Shown here: piece by piece, positions 21,011 through 35,200 of the stretch | How the letters are laid out: each line of letters begins with the position of its first letter | How positions within the stretch are numbered: the stretch's first letter is position 1 | NCBI GenBank assembly: GCA_902651635.1 | Contig: CACRSC010000013.1 | Coordinates: 54,334-103,810 of the forward strand | DNA length: 49,477 nt | Origin: Mastigamoeba balamuthi | Taxonomy: Eukaryota; Evosea; Mastigamoebida; Mastigamoebidae | Direction: 5' to 3' | Translations under genes and position numbers: made by a program | Notes under the pieces: model-generated | What the model was told of the DNA's origin: nothing | What the model saw: only the letters and a program-made list of their open reading frames with translations | Database searches by the model: none

Positions 21011-21735
21011 TTAGACGCCGGTGGAGCCGAAGCCGCCGGCGCCGCGTGTGGTGGGCGGGAGCGACGTGACAACCTGGACCGGCGGCGTGGAGATCCTCTC
21101 GAGAATGAGCTGTGCAACTCGGTCGCCAGCTTTGACTGCCCGAACCGTCACATTTGGCCAAACAGGGCAGGCGGCGGGAATGTCAAATTGCTGAGACGGG
21201 GCAAGAAGAGAGAGAAGACGGGAGAAGCGCACCGTAGTACGCGGTGTCGCTGTGGTTGAACAGCAGCACGCCCAGCGGGCCCCTGTAGTCGGCGTCGATG
21301 ACGCCCGCCCCCGTGTCGATGTGGTGCTTCCACGCCAGCGACGACCTCGGCGCTGGATAGTTCGCGCCAAGATTACTTTTGAATATTCAAATATTTGAAT
21401 GGAACCACAAGGCCGCGCGCCATTTATAAAAAGACCGCGAAAAGCGATGCGCAGGCATCGCGTACCGACGCGCCCGTAGTGGCCAGGGGGGATGGCGACA
21501 GCGATGTCAGTGTGCACCAGGCACTTGCCGTGTGCCTCAATGAGGTAGTCGTGGGCGCTGGTTTCGGTGCGTTGAGATGCGGTGAGGATGCGTGAGATGC
21601 GCATGGCGGGAGACGGGCTGGGCACCTCGAGAGGTCGTAGCCCGCAGACCACTCGGTGGCGCGTGCAGGAGCGACGGCGGTCCGTGACAGGAGAGCAACC
21701 AGGAGAGGGCCCTGCTCGGCGGTGTTGCTGGACAT
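21011..21735 (-). CDS. dUTP pyrophosphatase (dUTPase)
   Basis: Four exons (21735-21626, 21557-21466, 21352-21233, 21135-21011) give 148 residues, the normal size of the trimeric family. The enzyme splits dUTP to dUMP and pyrophosphate, keeping uracil out of DNA and feeding dTMP synthesis. All five motifs are present: AGYDL at 31-35, APRSSLAW at 68-75, GVIDADYRG at ~84-92 with the catalytic Asp, GDRVAQLIL at ~111-119, and [10 protein letters not shown] at the C-terminus for the substrate-covering arm. Each splice junction falls between motifs and restores canonical spacing. For example [14 protein letters not shown] forms only with the acceptor at 21136. No targeting sequence is obvious. Confidence 0.95.
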
Positions 21736-21939
21736 TGCTTCAGAACGTCTCTGTTCTCTGTGACGGATAGAACGAAGATAACGATCAGGGGGACAACACG
21801 AATCTCCGCAGAGCGAAGGCGGTTTGTTCTCTGATATTTTTCGTTTCCACGTCATCCGGGGGCATCAAATCCCGCGAATCCTCAGGACACACAACTAAGA
21901 AACTCAGAGCTTCTTAACAAACTCATCCCCTATCAAACA
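21736..21939. promoter_or_regulatory. Bidirectional promoter region (dUTPase / 117-residue gene)
   Basis: This 204-bp region lies between divergent start codons. It contains CTGATATTTTTCG at about 21831-21843, another instance of the recurrent upstream motif, and is AT-richer than the exons. Confidence 0.35.
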
Positions 21940-22537
21940 ATGTCGTGCGGTTGCTGCTGCCGTGCCCCCAGGGACGTCTACTCGGGAACGTGCGTGCCCT
22001 CTGCCGCCTCCTCGCTGCCGCTGCGCCGTTTTGCAGCCCGCCCCGTGCTCACAGGAGGCCCGAGGCGGGCGGTGTTCGCCACACCCCACACCCGCGAGCA
22101 AAAGAACCTCAACTGACCCCCCTCGTGCTCGCATCCAACAGCGTCGTGAACAACACGGGCGCCCCCATCCACGTCTCGGCCACCTACTCGACCGCCGCCG
22201 GCTACAACCAGCCCGCCATCCCCGTCACCGTCGACGTGCCCGCCGGCGGCTCTGCCAACCTCGAGCAGAGGCTCTTCGACATGGGTCAGCGGCCTCCTCC
22301 TCCTCCTCCTCCTCCTCCTCCTCCTCCACCCACCGCCCACACCGTTGCTGACGTGGCAGTGTGCCGCTGGGGGCAGGCGGGTGCCAGTACACGTACGCGA
22401 TCACCAACGTCAGCGTCGGCGGTGCGTCGCTGGCGGCGCCGTTCAACGAGGTCACGTCGCCGGTCAAGGGCTACTACTGGGTCGTCGGCGGCTCTGCCCC
22501 GTCGTTCACCCTCTCGGGCTCGCTCAAGAACCACTGA
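21940..22537 (+). CDS. Unrecognised 117-residue protein, predicted beta-rich
   Basis: I do not recognise this protein. Three exons (21940-21989, 22142-22284, 22377-22537) keep one frame of 117 residues. The N-terminus MSCGCCCRAPRDVYSGT has four Cys in the first seven residues, which could be acylated or bind metal. The rest alternates short beta-like strands with Gly/Ser/Asn turns (VVNNTGAPIHVSATYST, PVTVDVPAGGSANLEQRL, QYTYAITNVSVGG, YYWVVGGSAPSFTLSGSL) and looks like a small beta-sandwich. There is no signal peptide or membrane helix. Donors are GTGCGT and GTCAGC. The second intron holds a (CTC)n tract. Confidence 0.68.
22291..22329. repeat. (CTC)n microsatellite in an intron
   Basis: About a dozen uninterrupted CTC units lie within the second intron of the 117-residue gene. 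They resemble a polypyrimidine tract but sit ~45 nt before the acceptor. Confidence 0.9.
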
Positions 22538-23227
22538 GGAGCGTGGGGGGCCAGGCCAGCGAGCGTGCTGATGCTGCTGCTGTGCGGTGGCGGCTGCGAG
22601 TCGCTCGGAGAAACAGAGGGCACGGGCACAGAGGGGCCAGCAGGCCAACAGGCACACAAAGGTGCATCCAACAACGCCAGTTTTCCTCTTGTGATGTCAT
22701 CGGCTTTTCATATGGCTTGTCATACACGCCGCGTCCAGTCACCTGGCAGCCACTGGCACAACCGCCAACGCGTTTGTACTTGCGAATGTTATTTTGGAAA
22801 AATGCTGTTGATAAAGAAGAACACTGCGATCCAGTTTTCCCAACAAGCCAATACCTCTCCACAACAACCCCCGTTGCTACGCGCCGCGCTTCACGCTTTT
22901 GGCCGGGGGCGAGGACTCGGTGTCGTGGTTCAACGGTTGGCAGGGGTTGCGCTCGCCCCGGAACAACAACCAACCACGGGTAGAATTACTTGCCAAGACA
23001 AAAGCCATCACCATCGCCCAACATACTGCAACATTACCATTTATGGGTTCTTTTCCCCCTGGGAACGCTGGTGTGGGCGAGCGGACATTATCAGTCGGAT
23101 ACCAAGATTCTAGTATCTCCCGCCCGCGCTCTCTATTAATAGACCAGAGAGCCAAGTCGATTGCAGCACCCAACCCCACAGACACAGACCAGCAAGCAAC
23201 CACAGAGCCCACACAGCCACACAGAGC
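22538..23227. other. Intergenic / dynein promoter region
   Basis: This 690-bp region precedes the dynein heavy chain. The part nearest the start is AT-richer, with AGTATCTCCCG near 23112 and CTATTAATAG near 23133, about 95 bp before the ATG. A second copy of CTATTAATAG lies near 6025. No gene is visible. Confidence 0.35.
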
Positions 23228-26200
23228 ATGGACCCGCGGATCAGGTGGATATCCCAGCGGGTCGTCACCGCCCTCGGCGTCGGCGAGCGCTCCGCGGCGT
23301 CCGCCATCTCCGAGTCGGGTGATCTCATCGACCACGTCCTCCGTGACGTGTCCGACTCGGCCCCCAACTCGTCCTTCCTCTTCTCCCTCTCCCCCGCGGT
23401 ACGCCACGAACCCACTTGCCCCCTCCGAGCCAAGCGGTGACGTCATGCCACGTAATCGCAGGGGGAGCTCAAGGTGGGGACCAAGCTCGAGGCAGAGGCC
23501 AGCAGCTTCATGTACTTTCTTAAAGTCCGCAGAGAGGCCGTCCCCAAAGGCACGCAGATACCGCGACCAAATATCTGCTCTTTCTGGATCCGGGAATTCC
23601 CAGAGACAAATATCTGGCTGACGTGGCGCGGGCAATGCAGAGGCGGCCATGGAGGAGTTCTTCGACTTCGGGGTGGTGCCCGGGTCGTCGCTGCACGTGC
23701 TGGGGCGGGTGCTGGGCAGCGTGTACGCGCCGCTGCTGTCGACGCCGTCGTCGTTCGACTCGCAGGCGCAGCAGCAGCAGCAGCAGCCGGCGCAGCAGCC
23801 CACGTCGGCGGAGCAGCTCTCGCAGGACGCCTCGCAGCCGGGCACGGCCCAGGAGAGCTCGCAGGACAAGTCCAAGGACAAGCACGTCACCGACTCGCTG
23901 CGCACAGAGTTCATCAGCAGTACGGAGCCCCATCAGGAAAAGACCGCAACCCTAACAGCGAGATTCCTCTTTTGGCAGATCTGAAGCGGTTCGTGACGCA
24001 GTGCGAGGTCGCCGAGCACCAGCTGACGGGCGAGGTGCGCTTCCGGATGCCGGACATCGCGATCGACAGCGTGCGGGCGTGCGCCGAGGACTACCAGAGC
24101 ATGTCGCACATCGAGACGGCCGTGGAGGAGTGGACGCCCGTCATACAGTCGCTGCTCGAGTCGCTCGAGCGCTTCCCCAAGGGCCAGGGCGCCATGGCCG
24201 AGGTCAACTTCTGGAACGACCGCCGCGCGGCCCTCAGCGGCGCCTACGAGCAGCTCAACAACCCGCTCGTCAAGAAGATGGTCGAGGTCCTCGAGCTCGC
24301 AGACTCGCCCAACGCCCTGCCGTTCAGGTGCCACGTCATCCGGCCCCCCGTTTCTAGAATTGCGGGGAAATGCCGGAACTGACGTCATTCGGCCTCAGGT
24401 CGCAGTACAACGAGCTGGCCAAGCAGCACCTGCTGGCCGAGGAGAACGTCAAGTTCCTGGGGACGCTGGAGCGGCACTTCAAGAACCTGGCGCACGGGAC
24501 GATACAGTCGATCATCGACACGCTGCCGTCGATGATGAGCGCGATCAAGATGGTCTGGCTGATCTCGCGCCACTACAGCAAGGACGAGCACATGACGCCG
24601 CTGATGGAGCGCATCGCGTGGGACATCGCCAGCCAGGTCCAGCGCAGCGTCACCATCCGGACGGTCTTCCGCGACGCCGCGGCCCGGGCGCGCATCGGGG
24701 AGGCCAAGTCGCTGCTGCAGAAGTGGAAGCAGTCGTACATGGACGTGCGGGCCAAGGTCGAGGAGGACGACCCCGAGCTGCACTGGGAGTTCGACAGGCG
24801 GCGGCTCTTCGAGCAGACCGACTACATGGCCGACATCTGCGCCAACCTGGCCGACGTCGCAGAGGTCATGGAGCAGTTCAACAACATCCCGATGCTCAAG
24901 GCCGTGACGGGCAACTCGTTCAAGATCGACGAGGTGCTGACCGAGGTCCGCAGGCTCATCAGCGTCATCGAGGCCGTCAGCTTCGACATCTTCGACAGGA
25001 AAAACCAGAGCGCCTGGGACACGGAGCTGCGCAAGTTCAACCACAACGCCCGCGAGATCGACCTGATGATCAAGGAGTTCATCAACGAGAGCTTCAGCAA
25101 CCTGCGCTCGGCAGAGGACGCCTTCGACCTGCTGCTCAAGTACAAGACCATCAAGACGCGGCCCAGCATCAACAAGCTCATGGGCGTCAAGTTCGCCGAC
25201 GTGCTCAAGCGCTACGCAGAGGAGGTCGAGCGCGTGCACATGGTCTTCAAGTCGCAGCAGAAGAACCCGCCCATCGCCAAGAACCAGCCGCCCGTCGCGG
25301 GGTCGATCCTCTGGTCGCAGCTGCTCTTCGAGAAGCTCAAGAAGACCATCGTCAGGTTCCAGTCGCTCAAGGACTCGGAGCTGCTCTCGTCGGACCTCGG
25401 CGCCATCGCCAGCAGGGAGTACCTCAAGCTCGGCAAGATCATGCGCTCGTACGAGTCGTCGCTCTTCGCCAGCTGGTCGGCCAACGTCGAGCACGTCATG
25501 GGGACGCACCTCAAGAAGAGCATCCTCACGCAGAGCGACGAGCGCATCAGCGTCAACTTCCACGACGACCTCCGCACCTGCATCCGCGACGCCAAGTACC
25601 TCGACTCGCTGGGCTTCCAGATCCCATCGACTGCCCTCAACGTCTGCCTGCAGGTGCGGCCCTACTCGTTGCTGTGAATGTTCATTATTCAGTTCTGGCT
25701 TAACTCCACTCCTATGTTGTCTCAATCCCCCTCCCGAAGAGTTTTGCGTGGTAATTTTGGTTAGCTCGAGTGAACTCGTACTTCTGCTAGTACTGAACTC
25801 ACCTTGTTTTGTTCGTGCCCTCGCTTATGTTGCCTGATTTCCGGGATCTCAACGAGCGAAAGACATAGATCCCGTATTTCACTGAGAACCTGACAAATCC
25901 GCTCGCAGGAGGAGAAGTACAAGACGTGGTTTGAGCAGCTGGACGCGATGCTCACGTCGTTCTACAAGGTCAAGGCTACAATCGAGCCCGAGGAGATACC
26001 GTTGCTCGAGAACCACATCAAGCAGGTGATGTCGGCCATGCGTCCGGGCCTCGAGACGCTCAACTGGACCTCGCTGGGCATCAGCGAGTTTGTCAAGCGC
26101 TGCAACATGGAGATCAACACGTTCCAGAGCGTCATCAACACGGTCCACATCCACGTCGCCAAGATCGCCTCTGTCGCCGAGGACATCTACAATGCGACCG

Positions 26201-29200
26201 TCTGCTGCAAGCCCACGCCGCTGCCCGGTGAGGACACGCTGGACATACAGGAGTTCTTCGACCAGCAGGAGAAGTTCAAGAACACGACGCTGAATGCGCT
26301 GGTCAAGAAGTACCGCTCGATCAGCGGGTCGCTCGCGCAGATCGAGAGCGTTGCGTTCCCGGGCAAGCCGACGATGAAGTGCCCGCAGATGCGCGCGTAC
26401 TACGCGCTGTGGGAGCGCCGCATCTTCAACGCGCTGAACAAGATGGTGCTGCGCAACCTCGTGGTGCTGCAGGGCTACATGACCAAGCCCGACCGCCAGC
26501 CGCTGTTCCGCGTCGTGGCCTCGCTGAGCTCGCCCGAGATCGTCATACACCCCTCGGCGGGCGACATAACCAAGTACATGACCCTCGTGGCCAACGGCAT
26601 CGTCGAGAGCACCGGCAGGTTTGTCCGCTGGCAGGCGGGCAAGTGCGTCGAGTGCCCCGAGCAGCACGTCGGCGAGTCGGAGGAGCCGTTCGTCTTCAGC
26701 TTCCTGACCGACATCAGCGCCAACCCGCAGGTCATCCGCACGATGCTGCAGATCACGCAGAGCGTGCAGCGGACCATCGGCAACATCGGCAAGTACCTGT
26801 CGGGCTGGCTGCGCTACCGTGTGCTCTGGAAGCTCGACCGCGAGATCGCCATGGACCGCTGCGCCGGCAAGAACCTCACGTGCGTCGAGTTTGACGAGAA
26901 GATGAGCCTCTACGCAAAGCTGGCGTCCGAGGTCCAGGCGATAAACCCAGAGAAGGACGTCGACTTCATCCGCCTGAGCTCGGCGCCGCTGATACAGTAC
27001 ATCCTGACCGAGGCCGCGGCGTGGGGGTTCGCCTACGGCAAGCTGCTCAACGACTCGGCGAGGACACGCGTCCAGGGCCTCAACGAGACGTTCCTGCAGT
27101 ACGAGACGGACCTCGAGCGCATCCCCGAGACGATGGACGACCTCAAGTTCATCCTCGGCCTCATCGAGCAGCTGCGCGAGCGCACCAACGAGTTCGACGC
27201 CCGCCAGGAGGACATCCTCGAGCGCTACCGCACCCTCGCCATGTTCAAGGTCTCTCTCACACAGCACACAGCGAAATGGGTGAACGTTAACTGACTGCTC
27301 CCCCTTTCAACAGCACCCCGTGTCGATCGAGGAGATCGAGGCCGTGCCGAAGCTGGCGCTGAGGCTGCGCGGCCTGCAGATCAGGTGCCGCGAGGCCGAC
27401 ACGAGGCTGCAGGTTGTGAAGAAGCAGTTCACCGAGACGACCAAGAACCAGGTCGCGGCGTTCCAGGAGAAGATCTCCAAGTTCAAGTCGCAGTTCGATG
27501 TCACGGGGCCCGCGGCGCCCGAGGTCACGCTCGAGGGCGGTCTCGAGCTGATCGAGAAGAGCCGGTCGATGCTCGAGAGCTTCACGTCGATGCGCGAGGA
27601 GCTGGTGCTGGCCGAGAAACTGTTCGGGCTGCCGATCACGTCGTACCCGGAGCTCTCGGAGCTCGAGGCCGCGCAGCGCGACTACTGGGCCGTCTTCGAC
27701 ACGTTCCGCCAGTTCAAGGACACGGTGCAGCAGTGGTCGGGGACGCTGTGGACGCAGCTCGACATCAACGTGCTGACGACGGGCACGGACAACTTCGTGA
27801 CCAAGCTGCGGAGGCTGCCCAAGAGCACGTCGGGGTCCAACGCGTACCGGCTGCTGCAGGAGAAGGTCAAGAGCTTCCAGGACGGCATCCCGCTGATCCG
27901 CGACCTCAAGAGCGACGCGCTGCGGCCGCGGCACTGGCAGAAGCTGGCCGAGATCACGGGGCAGTCGATGTCGCAGAACAAGTCGATGACCCTCGAGACG
28001 GTCTTCTCGATGGAGCTCAGCAAGTTCTCGGAGCAGATCAGCGAGGTCGTCAACGGCGCAGCGCACGAGCTGACGATCGAGAACACGATCGCGACGATCG
28101 CCAACACGTGGAAGACGCTGCGGTTCGAGGTCGTCAAGTACTCCAAGGGAACGGAGGACCGCGGGTACATCCTCAAGAGCATCGACGACATACAGGCGCA
28201 GTACGAGGACAACCAGATGACGCTGCAGACGATGGCCTCGTCCAAGCACGTCGGCGCGTTCCTGCAGCAGGTCCAGAAGTGGGAGAAGCGCGTCGCGCTG
28301 ATCGAGGAGGTCGCGCAGGAGTGGATGCTCGTGCAGAAGAAGTGGCTCTACCTCGAGAACATCTTCATCGGCAACCAGGATATCCTCGTGCGGCTGCCCG
28401 AGGAGGCCAAGCGCTTCCAGCGCATCGACAAGACGTTCAAGAAGGTCATGAGCGAGACGGCCAAGAACACGCTGGTCCTCGAGGCCTGCAGCGCCGACGG
28501 CCGCCTCGAGCTGCTCAAGAGCCTGCACCAGCAGCTGCAGATCTGCCAGCACGCGCTGAGCGAGTACCTCGAGACCAAGCGTCAGGCCTTCGCGAGGTTC
28601 TACTTCATCTCCGACGACGAGCTGCTCAGCATCCTCGGCTCGACCGACGTGAACTCGCTGCAGATGCACATGAACAAGCTCTTCGACTCGGTCATCGCGC
28701 TCAAGCTCGGTGGCAACGTCGCCGCGGCCGCCGCCAACGTCAAGTGGGTCACGGGCCTCGTCGCCGAGGGCGAGAGCATAGACTTCCGCCAGAACGTCGC
28801 CACCGAGGGCACAGTCGAGTCGTGGATGAGCAAGGTAAGGCAGTCCCGCATCCCCTCCCAATTTCTCTCCCTCTCCCTCTCCTGCTGTGCGGGGCCTCAG
28901 CGAGTTGGCGACGACAGGTGGAGACGGAGATGAAGACGACGCTCAAGGCGATCGCCAAGGAGGCCGTGTACCACAGGCCGTCGATGCCGATGAAGGAGTG
29001 GATAGACACGTACCCCAACATGAGCGTGCAGTCGTCGTCGCAGATCTGGTGGACGTGGGACGTCGAGGACACGTTCCGGCAGATCGCCAAGGGCGACAAG
29101 TACGGCCTCAAGGCGCTGGGCGCCAAGATGCAGCGCAAGATGCTCTCGCTGGTCGAGCTGGTCCGCGGCGAGCTCTCGTCGCGGTCGCGGGCCATCGTCA

Positions 29201-32200
29201 ACACGCTGATCATCATCGAGGTTTTCCAGCGCGACGTCGTCGACGGGTTCATCCGCGACAGCATCCTCTCGGAGGACGAGTTCGGGTGGCTCAGTCAGCT
29301 GCGCTTCTACTGGGACCAGGCCGCCGACGACGTCGTCATCAAGCAGTGCGGCGGCCACTTCCAGTACGGCCACGAGTACCTCGGGCTCGGCGGCCGCCTC
29401 GTCGTGACGCCGCTGACGGTGCGCTGCGTCATGACGCTGACGCAGGCGCTGACGCACAGGCTCGGCGGCGCCCCGGCGGGCCCCGCGGGCACCGGGAAGA
29501 CCGAGACGGTCAAGGACCTCAGCCGCCAGCTGGGCCTCATCTGCAAGGTCTACAACTGCGGCGAGGGTGTCGACTACAGCACGACGGGCAGGCTGCTGTC
29601 GGGGCTGGTGCAGTGCGGCGGCTGGGGCTGCTTCGACGAGTTCAACCGCATCCTGCCCGAGGTGCTCTCGGTCATCTCGATCCAGATCAGCACGATCCAG
29701 AACGCGGCCAAGGCGGGCCTGAAGAAGTTCCCGTTCAGCGGCAAGGAGCTGACGCTGGACATGCGCACGGGCAACTTCGTGACGATGAACCCCGGGTACG
29801 CGGGGCGCTCGGAGCTGCCCGACAACCTCAAGGCGCTGTTCCGGCCCGTCGTCATGGTCGTGCCCGACTTTGAGCTCATCACCGAGATCATCCTCTTCTC
29901 GCAGGGCTTCAACACGGCGCGCATACTCGGCAAGAAGACGACGGCGCTCTACACGCTGGCCAAGCAACAGCTCTCGGCGCAGTGCCACTACGACTGGGGG
30001 CTGCGCGCGCTCAAGTCGGTGCTGAGCATGGCGGGCGCCGTCTGGAGGGCCAGCCTAGCGTCGGGCGTCGACACCAACGAGGAGGCCGTGCTGCTCAAGG
30101 CCATCCAGGGCATGAACCTGCCCAAGCTCGTCTTCGCCGACGTGCCCATCTTCCGCGGCATCCTGCACGACCTCTTCCCGGGCGTCGTCGCGGCCGAGGA
30201 CACGTTCGACCAGTTCAAGACGGCCATCGAGGACTCGCTGCGCGAGAAGGACTACAAGATCCTGCCCGAGCAGGTCAAGAAGATCGTGCAGCTCTACGAG
30301 ACCATGTCGACGCGGCACTGCGTCATGGTCATCGGGCCGACGGGCAGCGGCAAGAGCGTCATCGTCAGCACGCTGCAGGCCGCGCTCAACAAGATCGGCC
30401 AGCTGACCAAGCTCTTCGTGCTCAACCCCAAGTCGCAGGAGATGAAGGAGCTCTACGGCTGGGTCGACTCCAACACGCGCCAGTGGCACGACGGCCTGCT
30501 CTCGACGCTCTTCCGCGAGGCCAACGCGCCGCAGAACAAGGACAAGAAGATGAACAAGTACATCGTCCTCGACGGCGACGTCGACCCGCGCTGGGTCGAG
30601 GACATGAACTCGGTCATGGACGACTCCAAGCAGCTCACGCTCCCCAACGGCGAGTGCGTCCGCATGCAGCCCTGGTGCGAGCTGCTCTTCGAGGTCAAGG
30701 ACCTCGACTACGCCTCCCCCGGTGCGTCTCTCTCGAAGCACACACGCATCCCCTCCGGTCAACAGATTGTTGTGCGATCAACGTAACCCTCGCAACCCTG
30801 TATCTTGACGTTGATTTGCTAGTATCTCAAACGCTACGTCACTTTTTTAACTGCTCAAAGCACTTGCTTCACCTTCTCCCTGGGTTCTGGCTGGACAACC
30901 GGCCCACACGCTCCACCCTGCGTGATTTGGAGGTTCTCGTGGAATACCACCGACGGAGCGGGGGAGGGGGTGTGGGCAGGAAAGAAAGCGGATTGCTTTC
31001 GTGGTGATGTCATGTTTGCCTGCGCTGGTTTCTAGAACTCGCAGCTGACCGACAACGGGAATCCCCCCCCCGCGGCCGCGCGCAGCGACGGTGAGCAGGT
31101 GCGGCATGATCTTCGTGCCGCAGCAGATGCTGGGGTACGAGCCGTTCTTCTGGCGGTGGGTGCGCTCGCGCAACAAGGCGGACCAGAAGGTGCTGTCGGG
31201 GCTCTTTGACAAGTACATGCCGGGCGTCGTCTCGTACGTCTTCCGCGGCATCCAGCGCGACGGCTCGCAGGGCAAGCCGCTGCACATGTGCGTGCCGCTG
31301 ACGGAGCTGGCGGCGGTGCGGCAGCTGTGCACGCTGCTGGACGTGACGCTGCCCAAGCGCGAGCACGACAAGGAGCCCATCGACGCCAAGATCTGCGAGT
31401 CTGTCTTCCTCTTCTCGCTGGTCTGGAGCGTGGGCAGCTGCCTGACGCAGGAGAACCGCTCCTTCTTCGACACGCTGATCAAGGGGCTGAGCGGGTGGCC
31501 CTCGCAGATGGAGGGGGCGCCGACGGCGGGGCCCGGGGTGATCCCGACGTCGGAGCCGACGCTGTACGACTTCTGGTTCAACGAGAAGGAGAGCCTCTGG
31601 ATGCCCTGGGCCTCGCGCGTGGAGCCCTTCTCGCCGGCGCCCGGGACCAAGTTCCACAACATGGTCGTGCCGACGACCGACACGGTGCGCTACACGTGGC
31701 TGCTCGAGGCCTGCATGAGCACCAAGCAGCCGGTGCTCTTCGTGGGCGACAGCGGCACGGGCAAGACGTTCCTGATCCGCAGCCACCTGGCGCGGCTCAA
31801 CCCCGAGAACTTCATGCTGCTCAACGTCAACTTCTCGAGCCGCACGAGCAGCATGGACATGCAGCGCACGATCGAGTACCAGCTCGAGCGGCACGGCTCG
31901 GGCACGTACGGCCCGCCGGGCGGCAAGACGATGATCACGTTCATCGACGACATGAACATGCCGCTCGTCGACGCGTTCGGCACGCAGCAGCCCATCGCGC
32001 TGCTCAAGCTGCTGCTGGACCGCGGCGGCATGTACGACCGCGGCGAGGAGCTCAACTGGAAGAGCCTGCGCAACGTGCAGTTCGTGGCGGCCATGGGGCT
32101 GCCGGGCGGCGGGCGCAACGCCATCGACCCGCGCGTGCTGTCGCTGTTCAACGTCTTCAACATCACGTTCCCCTCGGACGAGAACCTCAACCACATCTAC

Positions 32201-35200
32201 TCGTCGATCCTGCGCAAGCACCTCGACCCCTTCCACGACGGCATCAAGGAGGCCGGCGCCAAGGTCGTCGACGCCACGCTGCGCCTCTACAAGTTCGTCA
32301 TCGGCAACCTGGCCCCGACGCCGGCCAAGTTCCACTACGTCTTCAACCTCCGCGACCTCGCGCGCGTCTACGAGGGCCTCTGCCTCTGCACGCTCGACAA
32401 GTTCGACACGGTCGCCCACTTTGTGCGGCTCTGGCGCAACGAGTGCACGCGCGTCTTCTGCGACCGCCTCGTCACCGACGCCGACCGCGGCCTCGTGCTG
32501 GGCAAGATCGCCGAGACGCTGCGCGAGATCTTCCCCGAGGAGTCGGGCGCGGCGCTGGGCGACCCGATGCTCTTCGGCGACTTCCGGACGTTCAACACGA
32601 GCGAGGAGGTGCGCATCTTCGAGGACATGGGCGACTACCCGGACATACGGACGGTGCTCGAGGAGGTGCTGGCCACGTACAACGAGCGGCACCAGAGCCA
32701 GAAGATGAGCATCGTCCTCTTCGACTACGTCGTCGAGCACGTCGTCCGCGCGGTCCGCGTCATCCGGCGGCCGCGGGGCCACGCGCTGCTGATCGGCATC
32801 AACGGCAGCGGCAAGCGCAGCGTCACGCGCCTGGCGGCCTTCGCGGCGGGCTACGCGCTCTACGAGATCCGCCTGAGCCGCGGCTACGGCGAGGAGCAGT
32901 TCAAGGAGCACCTCAAGGAGCTCTACCGCATGCTGGGCATGGAGAACAAGGAGGTCGTCTTCATGTTCACCGACGCGCACGTGGTCAAGGAGGGCTTCCT
33001 CGAGACGATCAACACGATGCTGACCAGCGGCATGGTCCCCGCGCTCTTCGAGGACAACGAGAAGGAGGAGATCAAGTCGCAGATGCACGACGAGGCCGCG
33101 CGCACGCGCCGCGGCGCCAACGCCGTCTCGGACGGCTGGACGTTCTTCGTCAACCGCTGCCGCGAGAACCTGCACGTGGTGCTCTGCATGTCGCCCGCGG
33201 GCGAGGCGCTGCGGCAGCGCTGCCGCAACTTCCCGGGGCTGGTCTACAACGTGGCCATCGACTGGTTCCACAAGTGGCCCGAGGACGCGCTGCAGAGCGT
33301 GGCCGAGGCGTACCTGGGCAGCGACGTGCCCGAGGACCTGCGCAAGGAGGTGGTGGCGCACATGGTGCTCGTGCACCAGCTGGTCAGCAAGTTCGCCGAG
33401 CGCTTCGAGGCGCAGCTGCGGCGGACGCTCTACATCACGCCGCAGAACTTCCTCGACTTCATCAACACCTACACGGAGCTGGTGAGCGCGACCAAGCGCC
33501 AGATCGACGACCAGTACAAGCGGCTCGACAGCGGCCTGCAGAAGCTGATCGAGGCGGCCGTGCAGATCGAGGAGCTCAACGCGCGGCTGCAGACGCAGCG
33601 GACGCAGGTCGAGGAGCAGACGCGCATCTGCAACGAGCTGCTGCAGAGCATCGGCGAGAAGAAGACCAAGGTCGAGGCCGCGCAGCTGCTGGCGTCGACC
33701 AAGGAGAAGGAGCTCAACGAGCTGATGGTCCAGATCGACGCCAAGAAGCAGGAGGCCGAGGCCGACCTCGAGGCGGCGCTGCCGGCGCTCGAGGGCGCGC
33801 GCGTCGCGGTGCAGAACCTCAAGAGGGACGAGGTGACCGAGATCCGCACGTTCGCGCTGCCGCCCAAGGCGGTGCAGAGCGTCTGCGAGTGCATCTGCTG
33901 GATGCTGGGCGCCAAGGAGATCAACTGGAAGAGCGCCAAGGCGATCATGGCGAGCCCCAACTTCCTGGGCGAGCTGCTGGAGCTGGACCCGGACACGGTG
34001 ACGGACAAGCAGGTCAAGGGCGTGCGCGACATCCTCAAGAAGAGCGAGCTGACGCTGGAGAAGATGGAGGCGGTCAGCATGGCGGCCAAGGGGCTGCTGA
34101 CGTGGGTCGAGGCGATCCTCAACTACCACACGGTGGCCAAGAAGGTCAAGCCCAAGCGCGCGGCCGTCGAGCTGGCGCTCAAGCAGCAGAAGCAGAACCA
34201 GAAGGACCTCGAGACGATCAAGGCCGAGGCCAAGATGCTGACGACGCAGATCGAGATGCTCAACCGCGAGTACCAGACGCGGACCAAGGAGCAGCACGAC
34301 CTCAAGGAGCAGGCCGAGCTGATGGAGAAGCGCCTCATCGCCGCCAAGCAGCTCATCTCGGGCCTGGGCACCGAGCGCGTGCGCTGGGCCAAGGACATGG
34401 AGACGCTCAAGTACAAGCGCGAGCGCGTCGTCGGCGACTGCCTGCTCTGCGCGTCGTTCCTGACGTACGCGGGGCCCTTCACGGCCGAGTTCCGCTCCAA
34501 GATGATCAACGACGACTTCCAGGACGACATCATCGCGCGCAAGATCCCGCTGAGCTTCCCGTTCCGGCTCGAGCAGATCCTCGCCGACGACGTCAAGCTG
34601 AACCAGTGGGCCTCGGAGGAGCTGCCGCCCGACGAGCTGAGCGTCCAGAACGGCATGCTGACGCTGCACACGGCGCGCTACGCGCTCTGCATCGACCCGC
34701 AGATGCAGGCCAACACGTGGATCAAGAAGCGCGAGGCCAAGAACCAGCTGATCGTGCGCTCGCTGACGGACCCGGACTTCAGCAAGCAGCTCGAGCTGGC
34801 CGTCTCGTACGGCGTGCCGCTGCTGATCGAGGGCGTCGGCGAGGCGCTGGACCCGATCCTCGAGCCGGTGCTGAGCAAGAACATCATCACCAACGGCTCG
34901 CAGCGCATGATCCGCCTGGGCGACAAGGAGATCGACTGGAACGAGAAGTTCCGGCTCTACGTGACGTCGAAGCTGCCCAACCCCAAGTTCGACCCCAACC
35001 TCTTCGGCAAGGTCAACGTCATCAACTACGGCGTCACGCAGGCGGGGCTGCAGGACCAGCTGCTGAGCATCGTCGTGGCCTACGAGCACCCGGACCTCGA
35101 GAAGACGCGCGAGGAGCTCGTGCGGACGCGGGCCGAGGGCCAGAAGCAGCTCAAGCAGTGCGAGGACTCGCTGCTGGACCAGCTGGCCAACGCCAAGGGC

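Noticed and set aside
27287-28861. Minus-strand open frame of 524 codons
   Set aside because: It is antisense to a dynein tail exon and has shadow-type composition. Similar frames opposite 24385-25725, 25879-27267 and 28897-29988 were rejected for the same reason.
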